Shown here: in pieces, positions 54,148 through 63,516 of the stretch
Layout: the number at the start of each line of letters is the position of its first letter
Position numbering within the stretch: the stretch's first letter is position 1
From: Sphingomonas adhaesiva
Lineage (GTDB): Bacteria; Pseudomonadota; Alphaproteobacteria; Sphingomonadales; Sphingomonadaceae
Direction: 5' to 3'
Assembly (NCBI RefSeq): GCF_002374855.1
Contig: NZ_NWVC01000007.1
Coordinates: 62,001-126,000 of the forward strand
DNA length: 64,000 nucleotides
Made by a program: the position numbers and the translations under genes
Notes under the pieces: model-generated
Told to the model about the DNA's origin: nothing
The model's input: only the letters and a program-made list of their open reading frames with translations
The model's database searches: none

Positions 54148-55083
54148 ATGCTCGATCCGGATTACGAACTGTTCGCCCATGTCGCCGCCGCCGGCAGCCT
54201 GTCGGCGGCGGCGCGCGCGTTGCGCCTGTCGCCCGCGATGGTCAGCAAGCGGCTGGCGCGGCTGGAACAGCGGCTGGGCGTGCGGCTGCTCCACCGCACC
54301 ACCCGGCGGCTGGCGATGACCGCCGCGGGGGAACGGTTTCACGCCGATCTCACCGCGATCCTCGCCGCGACCGCCGCGGCGGAGGCGCGCGTCACCGGGG
54401 CGGCGTTGGCGCCCGCGGGGCCGCTGCGGGTGTCGGCGCCGACCTCGTTCGGGCGACTGCACGTCGCGCCGCATCTCCACCGCTTCATCGCGGACCATCC
54501 GGCGGTGGCGCTGGCGATCGACCTGTCGGACGGGTTCGTCGATCTGCTGGCGGGGGGCGTCGACGTCGCGATCCGTATCGCGCCGGACGTGCCCGCCGAT
54601 GTCGTTGCGCACCGGCTGGCCGACAGCCGCCGCGTGCTGTGCGCCGCGCCGGCCTATCTGGCGGCGCATGGCGCGCCGGCCACGATCGCCGATCTGGCGG
54701 CACACCGCCTGCTTGCCGCGCAGGGCCAGCTGCCATGGCAGTTGATGGCGCGCGGCCGGGCGCGGACGGTGGAGGGCGACAGCATCGTCGCGACCAATTC
54801 CAGCGAACTGGTGCGGGAACTGGCGCTGACCGGGGCGGGTATCGCGTTGCGCTCGCTATGGGATGTGCACGATGCGCTGGCGCGCGGCACGCTGGTGCGC
54901 GTGCTGCCCGACTGGGAGGGATCGGCGCGGGTCGGCATCTGGGCGGTGCATCCGCGTGGGCAGCCGGTGGCGGCCGCGGTCACCGCCTTCGTCGCCTTCC
55001 TGCGCGCGGTGATCGACCCCGCCGCGTGGGAGGGCGGTCAGCCCGCCAGCACGACCACGACGTCGCCCGGCGGTTCGGCGTAG
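54148..55083 (+). CDS. LysR family transcriptional regulator
   Basis: A 311-aa regulator. The N-terminal winged helix-turn-helix reads [20 protein letters not shown], then [20 protein letters not shown]. The C-terminal type 2 periplasmic-binding fold covers about 90-290. It is divergent from glcB with 92 bases between starts, the classic arrangement for an activator of the neighbour gene, so glcB (glyoxylate use) is the likely target. The last 46 bases overlap, tail to tail, the acyl-CoA synthetase gene on the other strand. A Ser/Thr/Pro-rich tail ends it. Confidence 0.9.
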   Translation: MLDPDYELFAHVAAAGSLSAAARALRLSPAMVSKRLARLEQRLGVRLLHRTTRRLAMTAAGERFHADLTAILAATAAAEARVTGAALAPAGPLRVSAPTSFGRLHVAPHLHRFIADHPAVALAIDLSDGFVDLLAGGVDVAIRIAPDVPADVVAHRLADSRRVLCAAPAYLAAHGAPATIADLAAHRLLAAQGQLPWQLMARGRARTVEGDSIVATNSSELVRELALTGAGIALRSLWDVHDALARGTLVRVLPDWEGSARVGIWAVHPRGQPVAAAVTAFVAFLRAVIDPAAWEGGQPASTTTTSPGGSA

Positions 55084-56891
55084 AGCGCGTCCACCGTCGC
55101 GGCGCGCGCGGTCAGCGCGGCGCGCTGATTGACATAGCCCTTGTCGGTGATCTCGCCCGCGTCGATCGACGGCGGATCGCGCAGCAGCACGAAGCGCGCG
55201 ACGCGCCGCGAACTGCCCCCGGCCGCGTCATTGTGGGCACGCAGCCGCTCGGCGACCAGCCCGGCCAGCGTATCGAACGGATTGCTACCGGGCGTCGCCT
55301 GCGCCAGCGTCTGGAGCGCGGCGGCGGACGGCCAGGCGAGCAGCGCGATGCAGGGCCGGTCCTGCCCCGCGATCACCGCATCCTGCAGATACGGGGAACA
55401 GGCGGCGACCAGATCCGGGCGCAGCGTGCCCACCGACACCCAGGTACCCGAATCGAGCTTGAAATCCTCGGTCACGCGCCCATCAAACACCAGCCCCTGG
55501 GCGGGCTCGTCGGGATCCAGGAAGCGCGCCGCATCGCCCAACCGATAGAAGCCCTCCTCGTCGAAGGCAGCGGCGGTGCGTTCCGGGTCGCGGTGATAGC
55601 CGGCGGTGACGGTCGGCCCCTTGACCCGCACCTCCATCTTGCCGCCCGTCGGCACCAGTTTCAGCGTGATCCCCGGCAGCGGCAGGCCGATCAGCCCGAC
55701 CCGCTCGGTCAGCCAGTGTACGACCGTCACCCCCTGCGTCTCGGTCGCGCCGTACATGGTGGTCAGCGGGATGCGATGCCCCGTCTCGGCGACCGCCAGC
55801 GCCTGGATACGGTCGGCGACGTCGCTGGACAGCGTGGCGCCGCCATAGGCCATGTGCGTCAGGTTGCGGAAGAAGCTGGCGCGCAGCGTCGGGTCGCGCT
55901 CCATCGCCTCGGCCAGCATGGCGAAGGCGATCGGCGCGGAGCCGAACACCATTGGCGACACGTCGTACAGGTTGCGGATCGTCGTATCGAACAGCCCCGG
56001 CACCGGCTTGCCTTCGTCGAGGTAGAGCGTGCCGCCGGCGGCGATATTGTTGTTGAACGCGATATTGCCCGCCGAAATGTGGCTCCACGGCATCCATTCC
56101 AGCGACAGCGGCACCGGGCGTTCGTCGGGATCATCGTCTCGCAGCCCTTCCTGCGCGGCGACGACATGGACCATCATGCCATGGGTCTGCGGCACCCCCT
56201 TGGGCATGCCGGTCGAGCCGGAGGTGAACAGGAACTTGCCCACGGTAGCATGGCCGATCGCCTCGCGCGCCGCCGCTACCGCGGGGCCGGACGATGTCGC
56301 GGTCAGTGTGGCGAGCGCAATGGTGCCCATGCCGCCATCGACGGTGACGATCGCCAGGTCGGGTCGCAGCGTGCGCAGCGTGTCGAACGCCCGCGCGAAG
56401 GGGGCCGCGGACTGCGCGAACACGACCCGAGGGGACACTGTTGCGGCGGCATGGCGCAGCTTGGCATGATCGGTGGAGATCAGGCTGTACGCCGGGCTGA
56501 CCGGAGCGGCCGGCACCCCCGCGGCATAGCAGCCCAGCGTCATCAGCGCGTGTTCGACCGAATTGGCCGACAGGATCATCACCGCGTCATCGCTGCCCAT
56601 CCCGCGGTCTAGAAGCCATTGCGCGATCCCCTCCGCCGCGCGCATCGCCTCGCCATAGCTGATCCCTTCCCATCCGCCGCCATCGACGGTGCGTTGAAGG
56701 ATGAACGGGCGTTCGGGATGCGCCGCAGCGCGTTCGGCCAGCAGGTGTACGATTGATCGCGCCGGCGGCGCCATGGCGTGGCGCTGGCGGATCAGAACGA
56801 CGCCGTCGTCGCGCCGCTCGACCTCCACGTCCGGGGCCTTTTGCGGCAGCGGCTTGAACGGCACGCTGTGGATCGGATCGGCGCGCGACAT
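55038..56891 (-). CDS. Feruloyl-CoA synthase-like acyl-CoA ligase
   Basis: A 617-aa AMP-forming ligase. A3 is FTSGSTGMPKGVPQTH, A5 is MYGATETQGVT, and the hinge and catalytic lysine are in GRVTEDFKLDSGTW and EITDKGYVNQRAALTARAAT, giving the group known as feruloyl-CoA synthases. The opening DVEVERRDDGVVLIRQRH fits that group. The substrate could be ferulate, another hydroxycinnamate or an aryl acid. Overlaps the LysR gene end by 46 bases. No aldolase (ech) or vanillin dehydrogenase is nearby. Confidence 0.86.
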   Translation of the reverse strand: MSRADPIHSVPFKPLPQKAPDVEVERRDDGVVLIRQRHAMAPPARSIVHLLAERAAAHPERPFILQRTVDGGGWEGISYGEAMRAAEGIAQWLLDRGMGSDDAVMILSANSVEHALMTLGCYAAGVPAAPVSPAYSLISTDHAKLRHAAATVSPRVVFAQSAAPFARAFDTLRTLRPDLAIVTVDGGMGTIALATLTATSSGPAVAAAREAIGHATVGKFLFTSGSTGMPKGVPQTHGMMVHVVAAQEGLRDDDPDERPVPLSLEWMPWSHISAGNIAFNNNIAAGGTLYLDEGKPVPGLFDTTIRNLYDVSPMVFGSAPIAFAMLAEAMERDPTLRASFFRNLTHMAYGGATLSSDVADRIQALAVAETGHRIPLTTMYGATETQGVTVVHWLTERVGLIGLPLPGITLKLVPTGGKMEVRVKGPTVTAGYHRDPERTAAAFDEEGFYRLGDAARFLDPDEPAQGLVFDGRVTEDFKLDSGTWVSVGTLRPDLVAACSPYLQDAVIAGQDRPCIALLAWPSAAALQTLAQATPGSNPFDTLAGLVAERLRAHNDAAGGSSRRVARFVLLRDPPSIDAGEITDKGYVNQRAALTARAATVDALYAEPPGDVVVVLAG

Positions 56892-57017
56892 CCGGCATTC
56901 CTCTCGCTTTTCGGCCGCGCTTGCTGCACGGTCCGGGAGGCAGCCTAAGCCGGGCGGCTTATCCAGGCAAGCCGATGCGATACGCCGGCGCGCCTGCGCC
57001 GGCGTATCACGCGGGCA

Positions 57018-58658
57018 TCACGCCGCCAGGCCGGGCAGGCGGTAGTCGGCCATCTGCTGGCGGATCAGCTTCTTGTCGATCTTGCCGGTCGCGCCCAGCG
57101 GGATGGCGTCGACCACCACCACGTCGTCGGGCATCCACCATTTGGCGATCTTCCCGTCCAGAAAGGCGAGCAATTCGTCCTTGGCGCATGTCGTGCCGGG
57201 CGCGGGCTGCACCAGCAGGATCGGGCGCTCGTCCCATTTGGGATGCGCGACGCCGATGACCGCGGCGATCGCCACTGCCGGATGGCCGGTGGCGATATTC
57301 TCGATCTCGATCGAACTGATCCACTCACCGCCGGACTTGACGATATCCTTCGCCCGATCGGTGATCTGCATATAGCCGGACGGATCGATCGTGGAGACGT
57401 CGCCGGTATCGAAGAAGCCTTCCTCGTCCAGCACGTCGCCGCCCTCGCCACCGAAATAGCCGGAGGTGATCGTCGGCCCCTTGATCTTCAGATGCCCCGC
57501 GCTCTTGCCGTCATGCGGCAGGCGGTTGCCCTCGTCGTCGGTCAGCTTCAGCTCCAGCCCGCAGACCAGCCGTCCCTGCATCCCCTTGCGCCGGACCTGT
57601 TCGTCGTACGGCTGCGCCAGCACCTCCTGCGTCGGGCTGGACAGGGTGGCGAGCGGCGAGGTTTCGGTCATGCCCCAGCCTTGGATCACCTCCACCCCGT
57701 AGTCGTCCTGGAAGGCGCGGATCAGCGATTCGGGCGGGGCGGAGCCGCCGATGACGACCCGCTTCAGCGTCGAGAAGGTCTGCCCCGTGGCGCGCAAGTG
57801 CTGGAGCAGCCCCTGCCACACCGTCGGCACCGCGGCGGAGAAAGTGACGCCTTCCTCCTCGATCTGATCGAAGATCGACTGGCCGTCCATTCGCGCGCCG
57901 GGCAGCACCAATTTGGCGCCCGCGGCGGGGGCAGAATAGACGACCCCCCAGGCGTTGGCGTGATACATCGGAACGACCAGCAGGATCGAATCGCGCTGCG
58001 TTAGCGCCAGCGCATCCGCCTGCAGCGTCATCAGCGTGTGCAGGAAGTTGGAGCGGTGCGAATAGAGCACGCCCTTGGGATTGCCCGTCGTGCCGGACGT
58101 ATAGCACAGCCCGCACGCCAGCCGCTCGTCGAACCCGCCCCAGACATATTCGGCGGGCTGTCCGGCCACCCAGGAATCGAAGTCGGTCGCCGCGAACGGC
58201 ACCTCGGGCATGTCCTGCGGGCCGCACAGGAAGATCACCTGCTCGATCGAGGGCGCTTCCTTCAGCAGCGGCGCGATCAGCCCCGCGCACGCGGGGTCGG
58301 CCAGCAGGATGCGATCGCCCGCGTGGCGTGCGATATAGGCGATCTGTTCGGGGAATAGCCGCGGGTTCAGCGTGTGGAGCACCGCGCCCATGTTGGTCGC
58401 GCCATACCAGGCCGCCAGATGGCGCGCCCCGTTCCACCCCATGGTGGCCACGCGGTCGCCGCGGACGATGCCCGCGGCGGCCAGCGCGTTCGACACCTGC
58501 TTGGCCGTGCGGTGCAGCGCGGCATAATCGGTCCGCGATACCGCGCCGGCCGCATCGCGCGACACGATCTCGCGCGTACCGTGCCACGCCGCCGCGTGAT
58601 CGAGGATCCGATCTACCGTCAGCGGCACGTCCTGCATCAACCCGAACAGATCCGACAT
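57018..58658 (-). CDS. Long-chain fatty acyl/AMP-binding CoA ligase
   Basis: A 546-aa AMP-forming ligase. A3 is YTSGTTGNPKGVLYSHRS, A5 is GWGMTETSPLATLSS, and the C-terminal lysine is in ATGKIDKKLIRQQ. It belongs to the long-chain acyl-CoA synthetase-like group close to Fad or ACSM types. I took the ATG at 58658 because it overlaps the dehydrogenase stop (TGATG); a longer frame to 58712 extends into that gene. Coupled to the dehydrogenase. Confidence 0.88.
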   Translation of the reverse strand: MSDLFGLMQDVPLTVDRILDHAAAWHGTREIVSRDAAGAVSRTDYAALHRTAKQVSNALAAAGIVRGDRVATMGWNGARHLAAWYGATNMGAVLHTLNPRLFPEQIAYIARHAGDRILLADPACAGLIAPLLKEAPSIEQVIFLCGPQDMPEVPFAATDFDSWVAGQPAEYVWGGFDERLACGLCYTSGTTGNPKGVLYSHRSNFLHTLMTLQADALALTQRDSILLVVPMYHANAWGVVYSAPAAGAKLVLPGARMDGQSIFDQIEEEGVTFSAAVPTVWQGLLQHLRATGQTFSTLKRVVIGGSAPPESLIRAFQDDYGVEVIQGWGMTETSPLATLSSPTQEVLAQPYDEQVRRKGMQGRLVCGLELKLTDDEGNRLPHDGKSAGHLKIKGPTITSGYFGGEGGDVLDEEGFFDTGDVSTIDPSGYMQITDRAKDIVKSGGEWISSIEIENIATGHPAVAIAAVIGVAHPKWDERPILLVQPAPGTTCAKDELLAFLDGKIAKWWMPDDVVVVDAIPLGATGKIDKKLIRQQMADYRLPGLAA

Positions 58659-59821
58659 CAGCTCTCCTTCGCGTGTTTCCAGTCGCGCTTCACCTTCTTG
58701 GCGAGGCTCCATTTGTGGACCTCGGTAGGTCCGTCATAGATACGGAAGGCGCGCACTTCGCGGAACACCTGTTCCACGATCGTGTCGCCGGTCACGCCGG
58801 TACCGCCCATCACCTGGACGCAGCGGTCGGCGATGCGCATCAGCGCCTCCGACACCGCCACCTTCGCCATGCTGCTTTCCGCGGTGCCCAGATGGCCGTC
58901 GTCCAGCACCGCGGCGCACCAGTCGATCATCAGTTCGGCCTGTTTCAGGTCGATCAGGTTTTCCGCCAGCATGAAGCCGACGCCCTCATGATCGACCAGC
59001 GGCTTGCCGAAGGCGTGGCGGCGGCAGGCGTAATCCGTCGCGATCTCGTTCGCGCGGATGCAGGCGCCCAGCCAGCGCATGCAGTGGGTCAGCCGCGCCG
59101 GCGCCAGGCGCACCTGCGCCAGCTGGAACCCCTCGCCCGGATTGCCGAGCATCTGGTCGGCGGGGATGCGCAGGTTCTCGATCGCGACCACCGCGTGGCC
59201 GCCGGGCATCGAACTGTCGATCGTGTCGAGCACACGTTCGATGCGGATGGCCGGATCGGGCAGATCGACCAGGAACATCGTCGCGCCTTCGTCGGCCTTC
59301 GCCATGACGATGCCGACCTGCGCCCCTTCGGCGCCGGTGATGAACGCCTTGCGCCCGTTGACGACCCAGTGGTTGCCATCGCGCGTCGCACTGGTCTGCA
59401 TCATCGACGGATCGGAGCCGGCGCCGCCGTCGGCAGCCGGCTCGGTCATGAAGAAGGCGGAACGCGCCTCGCCCTTCACCATCGGATCCAGGAACCGCGC
59501 CTTTTGCTCGGCGCTGGCGCGCTGGCCCAGCAGGTACATGTTGCCTTCGTCCGGGGCGGCGACGTTGACTGCCACCGGCCCCAGCGGAGACAAGCCGGCG
59601 GCGCGCAACACCACCGCGACGTCGCGATGGTGCAGGTGGGTGCCATCCGCCAGGATGTGCGGCGTCAGCACGCCCGCGTCGCGCGCCAACCCGCGCAGTT
59701 CGGCGACCAGATCGTCCGACGGGCCGTGCGCACCGCAGCGCGGATCGCGCTCGTAGGGCGCCACCGTATCCCGGACGAACCGTTCCACGCGCGCGGCGAT
59801 CGTTGTGGCGTCGGTCATCAT
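58658..59821 (-). CDS. Acyl-CoA dehydrogenase, ACAD10/11-like
   Basis: A 387-aa (or 386-aa) acyl-CoA dehydrogenase. AFFMTEPAADGGAGSDPSMM is the FAD/substrate loop, and KAFITGAEGAQVGIVMAK and RHAFGKPLVDHEGVGFMLAE follow. The C-terminal RIYDGPTEVHKWSLAKK replaces the usual YEGT by YDGP, the ACAD10/11 type, so the catalytic base lies elsewhere. Tandem ATGs start it at 59821 or 59818; GAGAGG precedes both. Its operon with the CoA ligase implies a shared acyl substrate. Confidence 0.88.
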   Translation of the reverse strand: MMTDATTIAARVERFVRDTVAPYERDPRCGAHGPSDDLVAELRGLARDAGVLTPHILADGTHLHHRDVAVVLRAAGLSPLGPVAVNVAAPDEGNMYLLGQRASAEQKARFLDPMVKGEARSAFFMTEPAADGGAGSDPSMMQTSATRDGNHWVVNGRKAFITGAEGAQVGIVMAKADEGATMFLVDLPDPAIRIERVLDTIDSSMPGGHAVVAIENLRIPADQMLGNPGEGFQLAQVRLAPARLTHCMRWLGACIRANEIATDYACRRHAFGKPLVDHEGVGFMLAENLIDLKQAELMIDWCAAVLDDGHLGTAESSMAKVAVSEALMRIADRCVQVMGGTGVTGDTIVEQVFREVRAFRIYDGPTEVHKWSLAKKVKRDWKHAKES

Positions 59822-59909
59822 CCTCTCGCGTCCGATAGTGTCAGATGCCGGCCGCTTTGTCCTGTTTCGTTTCGTGTCGCCAGCCCTTGGCGTAACTTTT
59901 GTTTTGTCG

Positions 59910-60584
59910 TCACGCGATCCAGCGCCAGATTCCCGCCGCCCATCCGGCCAGCGGGATATGCGCCCAGGTCGCCGCCAGCCACACGACCACGCCGCCGCCC
60001 AGTGCGTGGCCGCCCAGCCCGCGGATCGGACGTCGTGAGGCGAAGGGCAGGAAGCTGGTTCGTGCCATCCACTGCGGCCAGGCATCGGGTTGCTGGCGCG
60101 CCTTCTTGCGATCCTGAAGGTGCGCGCCGACCAGCGCCAGCATGATGATTGCGCCCGCCAGGACGATATTGGCCGGCTGCGGATAGACCAGGATGTGCGC
60201 CGCGCCCCACAACGCGAACGACCACATCATCGGATGGCGTGTGATCGCGAAGACGCCGCGCGGCTCCACCGGCGGGCGCTGCTGTCCGCCCGGGTCGGGC
60301 AGTGCAGGGTTGCCAACCAGCGAGCCCATGAACAGCACGCTGGCCAACAGCATCACCGCGGAGGCGATCGCCCACAGCAGGTCGCCGACCGGCCACAGCG
60401 GTGCGGTGGGCGGCGTGGCGCGATAGGCGACCACCAGCCAGCCGAGCGTCAGCGCCGCGACCAGCGAGTAGAGGCCGAGGAAACCGCGCTCCCCCACGCG
60501 CGCCACGATCGGCGCGCGCAGCGGATGCGACAGGAGAAAGTGCGTCCCGACGAACGCTGCGGCGGCAAACGGCACCTCTCCCAT
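59910..60584 (-). CDS. NnrU family membrane protein
   Basis: A 224-aa integral membrane protein. FVGTHFLLSHPLRAP near the N-terminus and FAITRHPMMWSFALWGAAHIL are the NnrU hallmarks, and the histidines may bind heme or quinone. NnrU is linked to nitric-oxide and nitrite reduction in some denitrifiers, but no nitrogen oxide reductase gene is in the window, so its role here is unclear. Small gap (13 bases) to the POT transporter gene upstream. Confidence 0.87.
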   Translation of the reverse strand: MGEVPFAAAAFVGTHFLLSHPLRAPIVARVGERGFLGLYSLVAALTLGWLVVAYRATPPTAPLWPVGDLLWAIASAVMLLASVLFMGSLVGNPALPDPGGQQRPPVEPRGVFAITRHPMMWSFALWGAAHILVYPQPANIVLAGAIIMLALVGAHLQDRKKARQQPDAWPQWMARTSFLPFASRRPIRGLGGHALGGGVVVWLAATWAHIPLAGWAAGIWRWIA

Positions 60585-60597
60585 GGCGTTCCCTTCG

Positions 60598-62397
60598 TTA
60601 CTGGACGCCGTGCATCCACTTCTTGATGAGCGGCGACAGCGCCAGCAATGCCACGCCGATCAGGGCGGCGGCAATGCCGATCGTCCAGAAGACGTTGTTG
60701 TACGTGTCCAGGCTGACCTTCAGGTTGGTCACCTGTCCGCCGACGGTCTCGACGCTGGCGACCTGCGCCACCACGCCCGCGACATATTGCGCGACCGAGA
60801 TCGACAGGAACCACACGCCCATCATCAGCCCGACGATCCGCGCGATCGACAGCTTAGTGATCATCGACAACCCGACCGGCGAGATGCACAGTTCGGCCAG
60901 CGAATGGATCAGGTACAGGCCCGCCAGCCACCAGATGCCTACCTTGAAATCCGGCCCGGCGAAGCGGCTGCCGAACACCAGGAACAGGAAGCCCGCGCCG
61001 ACGCCGATCAGCGCGATGCCGAACTTGACTGGGATCGACGGTTCGCGGCCCGCGGCGGCCAGCTTCGTCCACATCGCCGCCATGACGGGGGCGAAGGCGA
61101 CGATGAAGAAGGCGTTGAAGAACTGCGTCTGCCCGGCCGAGATCGAGAACAGCCCGAAGATCGACAGGTCGGTGTTGCGGTCCGCAAACAGCGTCAGCGA
61201 CGATCCGGCCTGTTCGAACAGCGTCCAGAACACGACGTTGAAGACGATCAGCACCATCGCTGCCAGCATCATCTGGAACTCGGTGCGGCTGCCCTTGGCC
61301 CACGACCAGGCCAGGATCGCCGGCACCCCGACCAGGAAGGTGCCGAACAGCAACTTGCCCATCAGCGGCAGCGCCAGGATGTAGCCGATCATTCCCGATC
61401 CGGCGACCGGCTCTGGCGCGTTCATCAGGTTGGTGAACAAAAGGTAGAAGACCGGCACCCCGATCAGCGACGCGGCATAGATGCCCAGCGCCCGGTCCGG
61501 CTGGCCGGCATCGCGCGCCGGCGGCTCGCCATAGCCGGACAGGCGCCCGCCGTCGAACTGGATCAGGAACCAGCTGAACAGCATGCCGAACGCGGCCAGA
61601 CCGAATCCGGCCCACCACCCGACGGTGGTCGCCAGCAGCGGGCACAGCAATTGCGAGAATAGCGAGCCGAGGTTGATGCCCATGTAGAAGATCGTGAACC
61701 CGGTATCGCGGCGCCGGTCGCCGGGGGCGTACAATTCACCCACCATGGTGGAGATGTTCGGCTTGAAGAAGCCGTTGCCGACCGACACCATGCACAGCGC
61801 CAGCAGCATCAGTGCGACGTAGAACGGGCTGCGGTCACCCTCCGACTGGAACGCGCCCGGCGCCACGGTACGCGCAACCGCGCCGGCCGGGTCGAGCAGC
61901 GAGACGGTGCCGTCCTCGTTCCCGCGGATCGCCAGCTTCTGCGCGCCGTCGACGACATAGCGCGTCTCCGCACCGGCGCGTTCGTCGATGGCGACCGCAT
62001 AACGCTGCCCGTCGACCATCGCATAGGGGGTGGCCGTCTGCCCGCCGAAGCAGAGCGTGAAGTAACCCAGCGCCATCAGTAGCGCGCCGAACTTCACCGC
62101 GCGCTTCGATCCCAGATACTGGTCGGCAAGGTATCCGCCGATCAGCGGCGTCAGATAGACCAAAGCGGTGAACCCGCCGTACAGACCCGTTGCGGCACGG
62201 TCGCCGAACAGGAAATGCTTCGTCAGGTACAGCGTGAGCAGCGCACGCATGCCGTAGAAGCCGAACCGTTCCCACATTTCGGTGGTGAACAGCCGGGCCA
62301 GCTGGCGGGGATGCCCGAACCACGTGGCCTCGCTGGCCGGATTGACGTGGCTGATATCCGGCTCGCGCGGGGTGTCCGCGGTCGGGGTTTCCACCAT
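60598..62397 (-). CDS. POT family proton-coupled oligopeptide transporter
   Basis: A 599-aa MFS transporter. TTEMWERFGFYGMRALLTLY is the POT signature, and GNGFFKPNISTMVGELY is the second. About 14 helices are expected. Residues about 122-188 between helices 3 and 4 form a soluble, polar insert (DGQRYAVAIDERAGAETRYV and DGTVSLLDPAGAVARTV) on the periplasmic side, absent from typical POT proteins. The ATG at 62397 gives the family length; a longer frame to 62919 would run past the nitroreductase start on the other strand. Confidence 0.9.
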   Translation of the reverse strand: MVETPTADTPREPDISHVNPASEATWFGHPRQLARLFTTEMWERFGFYGMRALLTLYLTKHFLFGDRAATGLYGGFTALVYLTPLIGGYLADQYLGSKRAVKFGALLMALGYFTLCFGGQTATPYAMVDGQRYAVAIDERAGAETRYVVDGAQKLAIRGNEDGTVSLLDPAGAVARTVAPGAFQSEGDRSPFYVALMLLALCMVSVGNGFFKPNISTMVGELYAPGDRRRDTGFTIFYMGINLGSLFSQLLCPLLATTVGWWAGFGLAAFGMLFSWFLIQFDGGRLSGYGEPPARDAGQPDRALGIYAASLIGVPVFYLLFTNLMNAPEPVAGSGMIGYILALPLMGKLLFGTFLVGVPAILAWSWAKGSRTEFQMMLAAMVLIVFNVVFWTLFEQAGSSLTLFADRNTDLSIFGLFSISAGQTQFFNAFFIVAFAPVMAAMWTKLAAAGREPSIPVKFGIALIGVGAGFLFLVFGSRFAGPDFKVGIWWLAGLYLIHSLAELCISPVGLSMITKLSIARIVGLMMGVWFLSISVAQYVAGVVAQVASVETVGGQVTNLKVSLDTYNNVFWTIGIAAALIGVALLALSPLIKKWMHGVQ

Positions 62398-62517
62398 AGG
62401 GAACGACGCTCCTGAACTGGTCGCGCCGCAGCGGAGGGGCGCGAAACTGATTGCAGGCGAAACTAGCGGCAAAGCGGCGGCTGTAAATATCCCGCCTGCC
62501 GGGATAGACGACCGGCC

Positions 62518-63096
62518 ATGTTCAACGATCTTTCCACGCCGCTGTCGCTGCTCGCCACCCGCCGGTCGGGCAAGCCGCGCGATCTGGTCGCGCCCGGTCC
62601 CTCGCAGGACGAACTGGTGGCGATGATCGGCCTGGCGGGGCGCACGCCCGATCACGGAAAGCTGGCGCCGTGGCGGTTCGTGATCGTGCCCGACGACCGG
62701 CGCGACGCGCTGGCCACGCTGCTGGTCGATGCCTATCGCGCCGAGCGTCCGGCGGCGAAACAGGTCGAGCTGGACGCGATGGCGCAGTTCGCGCGGCAGG
62801 CGCCGGCGCTGGTCGTCGCGCTGTTTTCCCCGCGCACCGACAGCCACATTCCGATGTGGGAACAGGAATTGTCGGCAGGCGCGGCGTGCATGAACCTGCT
62901 CCACGCGGTCCATGCGCACGGCTATGCCGGCGGATGGCTGACGGGGTGGCCGGCGTTTTCGGACGCGGTGCGCGACGCTTTCGGCGCGGCGCCCGAACGG
63001 ATCGCGGGGTTCATGTTCATCGGCACGCCATCGCGCGCGCTGGAGGAGCGGCCGCGTCCCGATCCGGCACGGCTATGGTCGGTGTGGCAGGGGTAG
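62518..63096 (+). CDS. Nitroreductase family protein
   Basis: A 192-aa FMN-binding protein of the YdjA/minimal nitroreductase group. LLATRRSGKPRDLVAPGPS and GLAGRTPDHGKLAPWRFVIV bind FMN phosphate, and ELSAGAACMNLLHAVHAHGY and GAAPERIAGFMFIGTP complete the fold. The small size is normal for this group. Reduction of nitro compounds or quinones is possible. It starts a short plus-strand run with a GntR regulator, divergent from the POT transporter. Confidence 0.9.
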   Translation: MFNDLSTPLSLLATRRSGKPRDLVAPGPSQDELVAMIGLAGRTPDHGKLAPWRFVIVPDDRRDALATLLVDAYRAERPAAKQVELDAMAQFARQAPALVVALFSPRTDSHIPMWEQELSAGAACMNLLHAVHAHGYAGGWLTGWPAFSDAVRDAFGAAPERIAGFMFIGTPSRALEERPRPDPARLWSVWQG

Positions 63097-63143
63097 CGGC
63101 ACGCGCGACTCGACTCGGGCGCCCCATAGTGTATTAGAACAGC

Positions 63144-63500
63144 ATGGCAGTTCTGAGCAGCGACGACTCCCCCGTCTATCTCCGCCTGCGCGCGACGATC
63201 GCGGCGGGGATATTGCGCGGGGATTATGGCGCGGGGGATCAACTCCCATCGGTTCGTGCGCTGGCCGCCGAGCATGGCGCCAACCCGCTGACGGTCGCGA
63301 AGGCATATCAGAGTTTCCAGGACGACGGCTATGTCGAGGTGCGGCGCGGCGTCGGCATGTTCGTGCTGGCGGGCGCGGCGGAGCGGCTGCGCGCCGCCGA
63401 GCGTGCGGATTTCGTCGCGCATCAATGGCCGCGCATCCACACCTGGATCGACCTTCTGGGGCTGGATGCGGCCGACCTGCTGGAACCCACGGCGCGCTGA
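63144..63500 (+). CDS. GntR family transcriptional regulator (YtrA type)
   Basis: A 118-aa regulator made up of the winged-helix domain and a short helical tail, so of the compact YtrA group. PVYLRLRATIAAGILRGDYG, LPSVRALAAEHGANPLTVAK and DDGYVEVRRGVGMFV are diagnostic. YtrA regulators usually control a neighbouring ABC transporter, but none is in the window; the target may lie to the right. It begins 47 bases after the nitroreductase. Confidence 0.88.
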   Translation: MAVLSSDDSPVYLRLRATIAAGILRGDYGAGDQLPSVRALAAEHGANPLTVAKAYQSFQDDGYVEVRRGVGMFVLAGAAERLRAAERADFVAHQWPRIHTWIDLLGLDAADLLEPTAR

Positions 63501-63516
63501 CGCTATCCTGGCGCGG

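Noticed and set aside
57018..58712. Longer start for the CoA ligase at 58712
   Set aside because: It would extend into the acyl-CoA dehydrogenase by 54 bases. The ATG at 58658 gives a clean TGATG junction.
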